Source: an uncultured Candidatus Saccharibacteria bacterium
Lineage (GTDB): Bacteria > Patescibacteriota > Saccharimonadia > Saccharimonadales > Saccharimonadaceae
Direction of reading: 5' to 3'
Assembly: GCA_937990205.1 (NCBI GenBank)
Contig: CALKRO010000087.1
Location: forward strand, 1 to 5,623
DNA length: 5,623 nucleotides
Part shown: in pieces, positions 1-4,469 of the stretch
Layout of the letters: every line of letters starts with the position of its first letter
Numbering within the stretch: the stretch's first letter is position 1
Program-made: the position numbers and the translations under genes
The notes under the pieces: model-generated
Database searches by the model: none
Seen by the model: the letters and a program-made list of their open reading frames with translations, nothing else
Told to the model about the DNA's origin: nothing

Positions 1-16
1 GGCCTAGAACTTTTAC

Positions 17-24
17 AGGAGGAG
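17..24 (+). promoter_or_regulatory. Strong Shine-Dalgarno site of first membrane-protein gene
   Basis: AGGAGGAG lies 7 nt (from AGGAGG) before the ATG at 30 and fixes that start. The surrounding leader, ACTTTTACAGGAGGAG, nearly repeats the one before the second paralogue (ACTTTCACAAGGAGGAG at 711-727), with the same spacing. The promoter of this gene must lie left of the window. Confidence 0.85.
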
Positions 25-29
25 AATAT

Positions 30-569
30 ATGAATATATTTGATAGTACCGTTACTAGTTGGCTGAAGATTTTTGGAAGTATAATCTTCATGTTGTTATG
101 CCTGAGTGGTTATCGTTATGGACTGCAGATTGCGGCCGCGGGATTTATGATTTTGGCAATTAAATTCTATGATAATTCATTAACTCTTAATGATAAACTC
201 AAGAAAAAAGGCATTGACTTAAGGCAAATGTATATATGTGGAATTGTTTGTGGGTTAACTTCTTGGATTTCGTTTTTTTATTTAAAGAAATCTGATGGGT
301 TTATGTCGATCGTATATTTTGCTATTATTGTTTTGGTTATAAATGCAATCGGCGATTGGTTAGCATACAAGAAAAATATTAAAAATGCTAAGGATGAAGA
401 TATGAAAGAAGATTTTATATCAAGTTCTCTGATATTTTTAGAGTTAATGCCAGCTTTGATGTTGGTTATTATGGCATTTGGTCCTTATGTATTTGTGCTA
501 GTATCGATTATGTCCATAATTATACTATTTACTCGAACAAAACAACGCAGTATGGAATATACTTGGTAA
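30..569 (+). CDS. Multi-pass membrane protein of unknown function, tandem paralogue 1
   Basis: I do not recognise the family. The 179-residue product is very hydrophobic, with about five or six membrane segments (roughly residues 11-27, 29-46, 68-85, 91-112, 130-149 and 151-169) and charged loops at 52-66 and 113-128, the latter Lys/Asp-rich. There is no cleavable signal peptide, catalytic motif or transporter signature. The ATG is set by the SD at 17-24. The protein is homologous by eye to the next gene: both carry S-G-Y-x-Y-G-x3-A-A-x-G-F-x-I-x2-I at the first/second helix (residues 26-44 here) followed by an L-x-Q-M (64-67). Composition is more AT-rich than the peroxiredoxin and suf genes. 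A terminator follows at 593-618, so the gene ends its own transcript. It could be a small immunity-type or stress membrane protein, but nothing seen favours one role. Confidence 0.85.
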   Translation: MNIFDSTVTSWLKIFGSIIFMLLCLSGYRYGLQIAAAGFMILAIKFYDNSLTLNDKLKKKGIDLRQMYICGIVCGLTSWISFFYLKKSDGFMSIVYFAIIVLVINAIGDWLAYKKNIKNAKDEDMKEDFISSSLIFLELMPALMLVIMAFGPYVFVLVSIMSIIILFTRTKQRSMEYTW

Positions 570-592
570 CTTCGAAGCACCCCTTTAATTAT

Positions 593-618
593 AAATCCCC
601 TCGAGAGAGGGGATTTTT
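593..618 (+). terminator. Intrinsic terminator after first membrane-protein gene
   Basis: The stem AAATCCCCTC/GAGGGGATTT (up to ten pairs) closes on a GAGA tetraloop and runs into a T-tract at 614-618. The core stem AATCCCCTC/GAGGGGATT is the same as in the terminator after the second paralogue (1293-1317), so the terminator seems to have been duplicated with the gene. Confidence 0.9.
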
Positions 619-623
619 GCTGA

Positions 624-652
624 CTGCTATTTCAGGTAAAATATGTTATAAT
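624..652 (+). promoter_or_regulatory. Extended -10 promoter for second membrane-protein gene
   Basis: A perfect TATAAT at 647-652 is preceded by TGT at 644-646, an extended -10 (TGn). With a 17-bp spacer the -35 hexamer would be CTGCTA (624-629), a weak match. Transcription should start near 659, directly after the upstream terminator, giving a ~74-nt leader before the ATG at 733. Confidence 0.65.
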
Positions 653-665
653 ATATAAGATACTT

Positions 666-717
666 CTTGTCAGTATTGACAGGATAAAATGAAGGCTGAA
701 AAGTCTTTGTACTTTCA
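666..717 (+). promoter_or_regulatory. Leader region with two small hairpins before second membrane-protein gene
   Basis: Two foldable elements lie in the predicted 5' leader. CTTGTCA (666-672) pairs with TGACAGG (677-683) around a GTAT loop, with one G-T pair. TGAAAAGT (697-704) pairs with ACTTTCA (711-717) around CTTTGT, with one bulged A. The second hairpin ends two bases before the SD, so it could influence ribosome access. The right arm is conserved before the first paralogue (ACTTTTACA at 9-17); its left arm would lie outside the window. The regulatory role is inferred. Confidence 0.35.
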
Positions 718-736
718 CAAGGAGGAGAAAATATGA
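689..736 (+). CDS. Possible 15-codon leader peptide overlapping the membrane-protein start
   Basis: ATG at 689 opens a frame encoding MKAEKSLYFHKEEKI and stops at TGA 734-736, overlapping the ATG of the next gene as ATGA, the classic arrangement for translational coupling. An AGGA at 681-684 lies close (4 nt) upstream, a short SD spacing. The same phase in front of the first paralogue is open from the window edge and also ends in ATGA at 30-33 (visible end LQEENI). The Glu-Glu part is simply the translated SD, so protein-level conservation cannot be separated from conservation of the leader RNA. A chance ORF remains likely. Confidence 0.25.
   Translation: MKAEKSLYFHKEEKI
719..727 (+). promoter_or_regulatory. 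Strong Shine-Dalgarno site of second membrane-protein gene
   Basis: AAGGAGGAG sits 7 nt (from AGGAGG) before ATG 733 and decides this start. Its spacing and context match the site before the first paralogue. Confidence 0.85.
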
Positions 737-1269
737 AAAGCAGAAATGTACCTAAGAATAACGAATGGCTTATTGTGTGTATCTATATTGGATTATTCAT
801 ATTGGGGGTGAGTGGATATTCTTATGGAATCAAGTTTGCGGCTCTAGGTTTTTATATTATGTCTATTATGGGGTTTCTTGAAGTAACGAGTAGGCCTTCA
901 GAAGAGATTATGGCATATAATAAAAAAGAAGCCAATCTTGACCAAATGGTAGGTTCCATGACTTTATGGCTACTGATATTCTTATCAGGAAGTAAAGGGA
1001 TTAGAAATGTGATTTTTGTTATATTTTTATATGTCGCGTTATATCAGATTTTATTTATACGTCCAAAACATAAGGTAAGGGAGCTTAAGCTATTATTATG
1101 CGTCGGTACGGGTATACTTCCAGGATTTTTATTAATGGTAATCGTATTTAATAATCCATTGATAAAAATTTCTATAAGTTTATTAACTTCGTTAATTGCA
1201 ATTGTCGCTATGATACGACTGTTTATGGAAATAAATGAGGGGATAAAAAGGTGTATGGATGAGCTGTAA
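733..1269 (+). CDS. Multi-pass membrane protein of unknown function, tandem paralogue 2
   Basis: The 178-residue product is hydrophobic, with about six membrane segments (roughly residues 12-27, 32-49, 73-86, 91-109, 118-138 and 144-165). It shares the S-G-Y-x-Y-G-x3-A-A-x-G-F-x-I-x2-I motif (residues 27-45) and a downstream L-D-Q-M (69-72) with the preceding gene, and almost the same length, so the pair arose by duplication and has diverged strongly elsewhere. A charged loop at 52-70 and a Lys/Glu-containing C-terminal tail probably lie outside the bilayer. No enzyme or transporter motif is seen. The gene is monocistronic: own extended -10 promoter (644-652), structured leader, strong SD, and terminator at 1293-1317. 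AT-rich composition, like its neighbour, may point to a different origin from the genes to the right. Confidence 0.85.
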   Translation: MKSRNVPKNNEWLIVCIYIGLFILGVSGYSYGIKFAALGFYIMSIMGFLEVTSRPSEEIMAYNKKEANLDQMVGSMTLWLLIFLSGSKGIRNVIFVIFLYVALYQILFIRPKHKVRELKLLLCVGTGILPGFLLMVIVFNNPLIKISISLLTSLIAIVAMIRLFMEINEGIKRCMDEL

Positions 1270-1292
1270 TTTACTTCTTGAATATTAAATTG

Positions 1293-1317
1293 AATCCCCT
1301 CATTGAGGGGATTTTTT
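1293..1317 (+). terminator. Intrinsic terminator after second membrane-protein gene
   Basis: AATCCCCTC (1293-1301) pairs with GAGGGGATT (1305-1313) around an ATT loop and continues into a T-run ending at 1317. The nine-base arms are identical to those of the terminator at 593-618. Confidence 0.9.
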
Positions 1318-1330
1318 ATTGGTTAGGATT

Positions 1331-1362
1331 AAAAAAGGACCTCCTTAACAGGGGTCCTTTTT
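1331..1362. terminator. Bidirectional terminator between convergent genes
   Basis: GGACC-(T)-CC (1337-1344) pairs with GGGGTCC (1351-1357) around TTAACA with one bulged T. The stem has an A-run at 1331-1336 on its left and a T-run at 1358-1362 on its right, so it reads as a terminator on both strands. On the minus strand it lies about 20 nt past the peroxiredoxin stop codon and is that gene's terminator; on the plus strand it backs up the terminator at 1293-1317. Confidence 0.85.
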
Positions 1363-1382
1363 AGGTTTATGCATTGAATAAA

Positions 1383-2060
1383 TTATTTGTTCAATGATTT
1401 GTGGCAGAGCCACCAGTCTTCACAGGTGAATTCGCCGGCCTTAGCAGCAGCTAGGCGTTCTTTGATGGTTGCAACATCTTTGGCTGGTGGAACAATAACG
1501 TCAGCACCGAAGAGCTCGTTGTTTGGCCAGTTGGCAGGAAGAGCAACTTGGTGTTCTTCTGAAGTTTGGAGACCTTTAACCATGCGGAGAATTTCATCCA
1601 TATTACGGCCAAGTTCTTGTGGGTAATAGAGAATTGAACGAACTTTGCCTTCTGGATCGATGACGAAGACGGCACGAACGGTGTTGGTATCGTGGTTTTT
1701 ACCTGGGTGGATAAAACCAAGTCGACCTGCGACTAGGCCAGTGTCGGCAATAATTGGGAATTCGATTTCGGTATCAAAATGTTCTTTGATCCATTCGGTC
1801 CACTTGATGTGGGAGAAAACCTGGTCGACAGAAAGACCGAGAAGTTCGGTATTCATGGCGCGGAATTTGTCGTAATTCTTTTGGAAAGAGACGAACTCGG
1901 TGGTACAAACAGGGGTGAAATCTGCTGGGTGACTAAAAAGTACGAGCCATTTGCCAGCATAGTCACCTGGAAGGGTTTTTGGGCCATGAGTGGTTTGGAC
2001 TTGCATAGTTGGTAGCATTTCGCCAATCAGAGGGATGTGTTGGATTTCATTATCATTCAT
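1383..2060 (-). CDS. Peroxiredoxin, Prx6/archaeal 2-Cys (AhpC/TSA family)
   Basis: A cytosolic thiol peroxidase that reduces hydrogen peroxide, alkyl hydroperoxides and possibly peroxynitrite using a reactive cysteine. The 225-residue product has a thioredoxin fold with the peroxidatic motif P-A-D-F-T-P-V-C at 45-52: Cys52 is the peroxidatic residue, Thr49 the conserved hydroxyl, and Arg129 (in [10 protein letters not shown]) the likely active-site arginine. The long C-terminal extension of the Prx6 subfamily carries D-W-W-L-C near 215-219. Cys213 and Cys219 have the same six-residue spacing as the two C-terminal cysteines of Aeropyrum pernix thioredoxin peroxidase (Cys207/Cys213), which supports disulfide resolution within that subfamily rather than a pure 1-Cys mechanism. 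The length is typical. It is a single gene on the minus strand with an AAGGA ribosome site and a terminator at 1331-1362. The reductant (thioredoxin or other) cannot be told from this window. Names such as prx or ahpC would be loose, so no symbol is given. Confidence 0.95.
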   Translation of the reverse strand: MNDNEIQHIPLIGEMLPTMQVQTTHGPKTLPGDYAGKWLVLFSHPADFTPVCTTEFVSFQKNYDKFRAMNTELLGLSVDQVFSHIKWTEWIKEHFDTEIEFPIIADTGLVAGRLGFIHPGKNHDTNTVRAVFVIDPEGKVRSILYYPQELGRNMDEILRMVKGLQTSEEHQVALPANWPNNELFGADVIVPPAKDVATIKERLAAAKAGEFTCEDWWLCHKSLNK

Positions 2061-2069
2061 AAAAATTTA

Positions 2070-2074
2070 TCCTT
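2070..2074 (-). promoter_or_regulatory. Ribosome binding site of peroxiredoxin gene
   Basis: AAGGA on the minus strand ends 9 nt before the ATG (2060-2058). It lies in a small CCTT-AAC-AAGG inverted repeat (2081-2071) that could weakly mask it. The stem is only four pairs, so an effect is speculative. Confidence 0.6.
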
Positions 2075-2128
2075 GTTAAGGTTTTTAGATATTTGGTCGG
2101 GAAGACCCCTAATTTTATTATCAAAGTT

Positions 2129-2141
2129 GTGCCATTGGCAC
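2129..2141. promoter_or_regulatory. Perfect 13-bp dyad upstream of peroxiredoxin gene
   Basis: GTGCCA-T-TGGCAC is an exact inverted repeat about 70 bp before the peroxiredoxin start. It could be an operator half-site pair or a short hairpin in the leader. It overlaps a possible minus-strand -35 (GTGCCA, 2141-2136) that lies 18 bp from a TAAAAT (2117-2112). It does not look like a PerR or OxyR consensus, so no regulator is assigned. Confidence 0.35.
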
Positions 2142-2177
2142 GGGAAATCATTTTCAAGGTCATACGACCATATATTT

Positions 2178-2186
2178 ATTTTAACA
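2178..2186 (-). promoter_or_regulatory. Candidate extended -10 promoter for peroxiredoxin
   Basis: On the minus strand TGT-TAAAAT forms a TGn-extended -10 with a five-of-six hexamer. There is no convincing -35 hexamer at 16-18 bp. It would give a leader of about 110 nt. A competing candidate is TAAAAT at 2117-2112 with GTGCCA as -35. The choice between them is open. Confidence 0.3.
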
Positions 2187-2233
2187 TAAAAATTTTTTAT
2201 TAATACACTCGTTTCGTTGTATGGGCGAATTAC
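2185..2233 (+). repeat. Direct repeat, left copy, flanking the two-gene island
   Basis: The segment starts CATAAAAA, passes a T-rich stretch, and ends in a conserved 28-bp core (2206-2233) beginning CACTC and containing TTCGT and GGGCGAA. The core matches 4220-4247 at 22 of 28 positions in the same orientation; five of the six differences are transitions. The flanking CATAAAAA and T-rich part also match, with a one-base length difference. The copies lie just outside the genes at 2344-2514 and 2576-4204. Confidence 0.65.
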
Positions 2234-2307
2234 AATATTTACCGATTGTTTATAATCGGGCTTAATAATGGAATGGTAGCTTCAATTCATTGCAAGTAGA
2301 TTAGTTC

Positions 2308-2337
2308 ATGTCAAAAATACGCCAAATCTGATATAAT
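2308..2337 (+). promoter_or_regulatory. Extended -10 promoter giving a leaderless transcript
   Basis: TATAAT at 2332-2337 is preceded by TGA at 2329-2331 (extended -10). ATGTCA at 2308-2313, 18 bp upstream, is a four-of-six -35. The usual start, about seven bases past the -10, falls on the A of the ATG at 2344, and there is no SD. The in-frame TGA at 2329 with no other start codon between rules out an upstream start, so the transcript is probably leaderless. Confidence 0.7.
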
Positions 2338-2343
2338 AATAGC

Positions 2344-2514
2344 ATGGGCAAAAACGAAAGAATCTTGAAATTTACCGAAGCAAATCTTCATCTTGAGGGT
2401 ATGCATTTAGATTCTGATGAAAAACAAAAAATTATGAATTGCTTAACTGAAAAAACTAGTTTTGATAAAGAAGTTAAAAAGCTTGTCACCTACTATAAAG
2501 AGGCTACCATCTAA
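2344..2514 (+). CDS. Small VbhA-like antitoxin-type protein (putative)
   Basis: A 56-residue, charged, probably all-helical protein. The segment L-E-G-M-H-L-D-S-D (17-25), followed by a helix and then T-E-K-T-S-F-D-K-E-V-K-K-L-V (35-48), resembles by eye the layout of VbhA-type small antitoxins: a first helix ending in E-G, then an acidic turn, a second helix, and a G-E-x-s/t-x-x-e-x-i-like third helix. In Fic-inhibiting VbhA the motif is S/T-x3-E-G; here the matching position is Asn14, so the inhibitory residue is not conserved. No Fic gene is present; the gene downstream (61-nt gap, same strand) encodes a metallopeptidase. By position it may bind and restrain that protein, which is inference. 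Its start is fixed by an upstream in-frame stop and it lacks an SD; its promoter implies leaderless translation. It could also be an unrelated small helical protein. Confidence 0.6.
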   Translation: MGKNERILKFTEANLHLEGMHLDSDEKQKIMNCLTEKTSFDKEVKKLVTYYKEATI

Positions 2515-2560
2515 TGTTTATTCTACTTTCTTATGAATGTATTACCATAATTAAATCTCA

Positions 2561-2567
2561 GAGGAGG
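2561..2567 (+). promoter_or_regulatory. Strong Shine-Dalgarno site of metallopeptidase gene
   Basis: GAGGAGG lies 8 nt before ATG 2576 and sets the start. This contrasts with the leaderless, SD-free start of the small gene just upstream, so the two genes on one transcript would be translated by different initiation modes. A weak CATAAT (2546-2551) in the gap is a possible extra -10 but has no good -35. Confidence 0.85.
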
Positions 2568-2575
2568 ATAATAAA

Positions 2576-4204
2576 ATGCAGAATTTTGAACTAACACCGA
2601 AAGGTAATAGTGGTAAAACTGGTTGGGGTGTCGTTGAGGCAATGGCAGGTAAAATGCCGGGCCAAGAGAGCCTAGACAACGACGATGGCGATGCGATGGT
2701 AAACTTAAGTGGAAGAAAATACCAGTCTATCCAAACTATAGCGGAAACTATAACTGCAGAGAATACAAGAGAATATGGAGCCGACCGCAGAAGAAAAAAC
2801 TATCAGATGTTGCTTGAGAAAGATAAAGATTTGGCAGGCTTGTATAAAGATGTTTTAACCGAATTTCCAGAACTATCTAATGTGGAACTAATAAATTTTG
2901 ATACCAGACGAGAGTCGCCAAACGGTAAGCCTAACGCATTTTTTAACACACTCATCAAAAAAGATGGGCAATACCGACCAGTTGTAAAATTCAACTTTGA
3001 TGAGCCTGAAGTGTATTTTAGTGGTAGAGAGGGAGAAGGTGATGCCATTTCGCTCGCCCAGGATGTTAAAAAAATCGCTTTAAGTGTGGGTGTCGATGCT
3101 AATGATGCTCTAAAAAACAAGAAATTTATGACATCATTTTTATTGCTCCACGAACTTGGACATGCCCTAGACTATAAACGTAACTATCTTGATAAGACTG
3201 GTGGAAATATTGCAGAGGCTGTTGTTTTGAATAGAGAAAGTCGTCGTAGAGACGAGATGACTATGCCGATGCCAGGAGCAGTGGAAGCAAAACAAATGAC
3301 GGCTGAAGAAAAAAAGGAGCTGGAGCGAAGATTTTCAAAGAGATGGGCAAGTATGGGGATTTATGATACTGAACATATGAATATTGTAAGTAAGAGAAAA
3401 TACCGAGAAATGCATTGTGAACGGATGGCAGATGGTTTTGCTAAAAATTATGTATTAAACCATTATGGAGAATTCTTTACTCAAGCAGAAAATCCTACTG
3501 ATGGAAGACTTGGAACAAAATTCGAGAAATCAATAAAAATGGGTGAAGATTTTGCGGAAGTACTGGGAATGGAAGAAGGTACAAGAGTAAGATTTACTTT
3601 AATTAGCAGGCCAGAAGGAGTTCAAGGTTCTGTTAAAGAGGGGCAACAGATAGATGGGTATTTAGGCAAGTCGGCAACGCTTGGGGAGAAGATGGCTTTA
3701 CAAGAAACTAATGACCCTAAAAATCCAGGTTGGAGAAAATATGTATCTGGTGGAGTAGAAAGCGTATCCGTGATACCTCACGCCATACTACGTAAAGATA
3801 CTAACGGCAATGAATACAGAGCAATAAATAATGAAGTGCGGTTTACTGATAAAGATGGACGGATCTATAAAATAGAAAAAGCACGAGACCAAGCCAAAAG
3901 AATTGACGGAAGTAGAACGGAGATGCTTGAAGACTTAAACCAGGTGCTTGGGCTAAAAACTGGCAGTGAAATTCAGCTATTAAAGCGAAAGATCGCAAGT
4001 CGTGATGCGTCTCCAATACAAGAGGGTGAGTTAATAATGGGGCGGCTTACGACAGATGGTATCAGACTTGGTGGAGTGGAAATGATTACAGATGACGGAA
4101 AACGATTAAAGACTTCCTTCATTGATGATATTTACAGGGAGTGGAAGACGTTTTATATTGATACTGCTACGTCTACTTACGAGGTGATACCTGTTCGTTC
4201 ATAA
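2576..4204 (+). CDS. Putative zinc metallopeptidase (HELGH) with duplicated C-terminal domain
   Basis: The 542-residue protein carries a zincin signature L-L-H-E-L-G-H-A-L-D-Y: His192 and His196 as zinc ligands and Glu193 as general base. A later E-R-M-A-D-G-F-A (282-289) resembles the third-ligand segment of gluzincins and ImmA/IrrE-type peptidases, making Glu282 the likely third ligand. The gap between the two is long (about 85 residues) and filled with a charged Arg/Lys/Glu-rich insert (216-280). Residues 1-45 are Gly/Asp-rich and probably flexible; 46-180 form a mixed domain I do not recognise. Residues 324-363 and 452-491 align without gaps (11 of 40 identical, common E-D-x3-V-L-G and E-G-x2-I-x-G-x-L), so the C-terminal part is a tandem duplication. 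No signal peptide or membrane segment and only one Cys: the protein looks cytosolic unless exported unconventionally. It follows the small antitoxin-like gene and may be its partner. Substrate unknown. A Fic domain is absent. Confidence 0.75.
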   Translation: MQNFELTPKGNSGKTGWGVVEAMAGKMPGQESLDNDDGDAMVNLSGRKYQSIQTIAETITAENTREYGADRRRKNYQMLLEKDKDLAGLYKDVLTEFPELSNVELINFDTRRESPNGKPNAFFNTLIKKDGQYRPVVKFNFDEPEVYFSGREGEGDAISLAQDVKKIALSVGVDANDALKNKKFMTSFLLLHELGHALDYKRNYLDKTGGNIAEAVVLNRESRRRDEMTMPMPGAVEAKQMTAEEKKELERRFSKRWASMGIYDTEHMNIVSKRKYREMHCERMADGFAKNYVLNHYGEFFTQAENPTDGRLGTKFEKSIKMGEDFAEVLGMEEGTRVRFTLISRPEGVQGSVKEGQQIDGYLGKSATLGEKMALQETNDPKNPGWRKYVSGGVESVSVIPHAILRKDTNGNEYRAINNEVRFTDKDGRIYKIEKARDQAKRIDGSRTEMLEDLNQVLGLKTGSEIQLLKRKIASRDASPIQEGELIMGRLTTDGIRLGGVEMITDDGKRLKTSFIDDIYREWKTFYIDTATSTYEVIPVRS

Positions 4205-4247
4205 AAACTTTTATTTTATCACTCACTTCGTCGTCCGGGCGAACTAC
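4200..4247 (+). repeat. Direct repeat, right copy, flanking the two-gene island
   Basis: It begins CATAAAAA on the stop codon of the metallopeptidase gene and ends in the 28-bp core 4220-4247 (22 of 28 identical to 2206-2233, same orientation). This copy continues into a hairpin (4235-4263) that the left copy lacks. Either a dispersed intergenic repeat or the ends of an inserted segment would fit. Confidence 0.65.
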
Positions 4248-4263
4248 GTTTTCGCCTAACCGG
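4235..4263. repeat. GC-rich palindromic element after metallopeptidase gene
   Basis: GGCGAA (4238-4243) pairs with TTCGCC (4251-4256) around CTACGTT. Outer CCG/CGG pairs (4235-4237 with 4261-4263) extend the stem past a TAAC bulge. No T-tract follows on the plus strand, so it is not a typical intrinsic terminator. It looks like a REP-type intergenic palindrome and may protect the 3' end of the metallopeptidase mRNA. Confidence 0.45.
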
Positions 4264-4276
4264 CGGTAGCGAGAAT

Positions 4277-4305
4277 AAAAAATAATCCCGAAATATGGGA
4301 TTATT
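4277..4305 (-). terminator. Intrinsic terminator of tRNA-Asn
   Basis: On the minus strand AATAATCCC (4305-4297) pairs with GGGATTATT (4289-4281), nine pairs around a seven-base loop, and runs into a T-stretch (4282-4277). It starts ten bases past the encoded CCA. On the plus strand the trailing sequence is only AATAATTTT, so it may weakly stop transcripts from the metallopeptidase too. Confidence 0.8.
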
Positions 4306-4314
4306 CAATAATTT

Positions 4315-4389
4315 TGGCTCCCCCGGTCAGGCTCGAACTGACAACCTCGAAGTTAACAGCTTCTTGCTCCACCATTGAGCTACAGGGGA
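4315..4389 (-). tRNA. tRNA-Asn(GTT)
   Basis: The minus strand folds into a full cloverleaf of 75 nt including an encoded CCA (4317-4315). Acceptor stem TCCCCTG/CGGGGGA has one T-G pair. The D arm is GCTC-AATGGTG-GAGC. The anticodon arm is AGAAG-CTGTTAA-CTTCG, giving anticodon GTT with T33 before it; the outermost pair (A27 with G43) is a mismatch. The T arm is GTCAG-TTCGAGC-CTGAC. The discriminator base is G73, the identity base of bacterial tRNA-Asn. The anticodon reads AAC and AAT. It stands alone between its own promoter and terminator. No duplicated tRNA end is found in the window, so no attachment site is indicated. Confidence 0.97.
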
Positions 4390-4399
4390 TTGTTCTTTA

Positions 4400-4428
4400 A
4401 TTATAACGCAGATAATTCATTCTATCAA
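4400..4428 (-). promoter_or_regulatory. Near-consensus promoter of tRNA-Asn
   Basis: On the minus strand TTGATA (4428-4423), 17 bp, and TATAAT (4405-4400) form an almost ideal sigma70-type promoter. The predicted start, near 4393, is a few bases before the mature 5' end at 4389, as expected for a tRNA gene. Confidence 0.85.
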
Positions 4429-4444
4429 GAGACAATGTTATAAT
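4416..4444 (+). promoter_or_regulatory. Promoter of the sufC-sufB operon, overlapping the tRNA promoter
   Basis: TATAAT at 4439-4444 is perfect; TTCATT at 4416-4421, 17 bp upstream, is a weak -35. The start would be near 4451, leaving a ~19-nt leader with GAGGTG (4462-4467) before ATG 4470. The -35 end overlaps the divergent tRNA-Asn promoter (4400-4428), so polymerases bound at the two sites should interfere. No IscR-like or other operator was recognised. Confidence 0.65.
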
Positions 4445-4469
4445 TTAATAAAGAAGAGATTGAGGTGCA

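Larger units (their letters stand above)
2061..2343. other. Intergenic region between divergent peroxiredoxin and small-protein genes
   Basis: This 283-bp gap separates the peroxiredoxin (minus) from the 56-residue gene (plus). It contains several possible minus-strand -10 boxes (see 2178-2186), a perfect dyad GTGCCA-T-TGGCAC at 2129-2141, a repeat shared with 4200-4247 (2185-2233), a hairpin CCGATT-GTTTAT-AATCGG at 2242-2259, and a plus-strand extended -10 promoter at its right edge. No ORF of useful size and no RNA gene could be recognised. Confidence 0.7.

Noticed and set aside
1387..2015. Plus-strand ORFs opposite the peroxiredoxin
   Set aside because: They are antisense shadows of a gene with clear catalytic motifs and give no recognisable proteins.
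2061..2343. PerR- or OxyR-type operator before the peroxiredoxin
   Set aside because: AT-rich stretches exist but none forms the expected dyad; the only clean dyad has a different sequence.
2803..3120. Minus-strand ORF inside the metallopeptidase gene
   Set aside because: Ser/Leu-rich shadow frame without start signals; the plus-strand frame has a strong SD and a zincin motif.
2576..4204. Fic toxin as partner of the VbhA-like protein
   Set aside because: No H-P-F-x2-G-N-G-R type motif is present; the only catalytic-looking signature is HELGH.
2185..4247. Insertion sequence with terminal inverted repeats
   Set aside because: The flanking copies are direct, not inverted, and neither enclosed gene looks like a transposase.
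4315..4389. tRNA-Asn as the attachment site of an integrated element
   Set aside because: No second copy of the tRNA 3' end is found in the window and no integrase is visible; the flanking repeats lie outside the tRNA gene.
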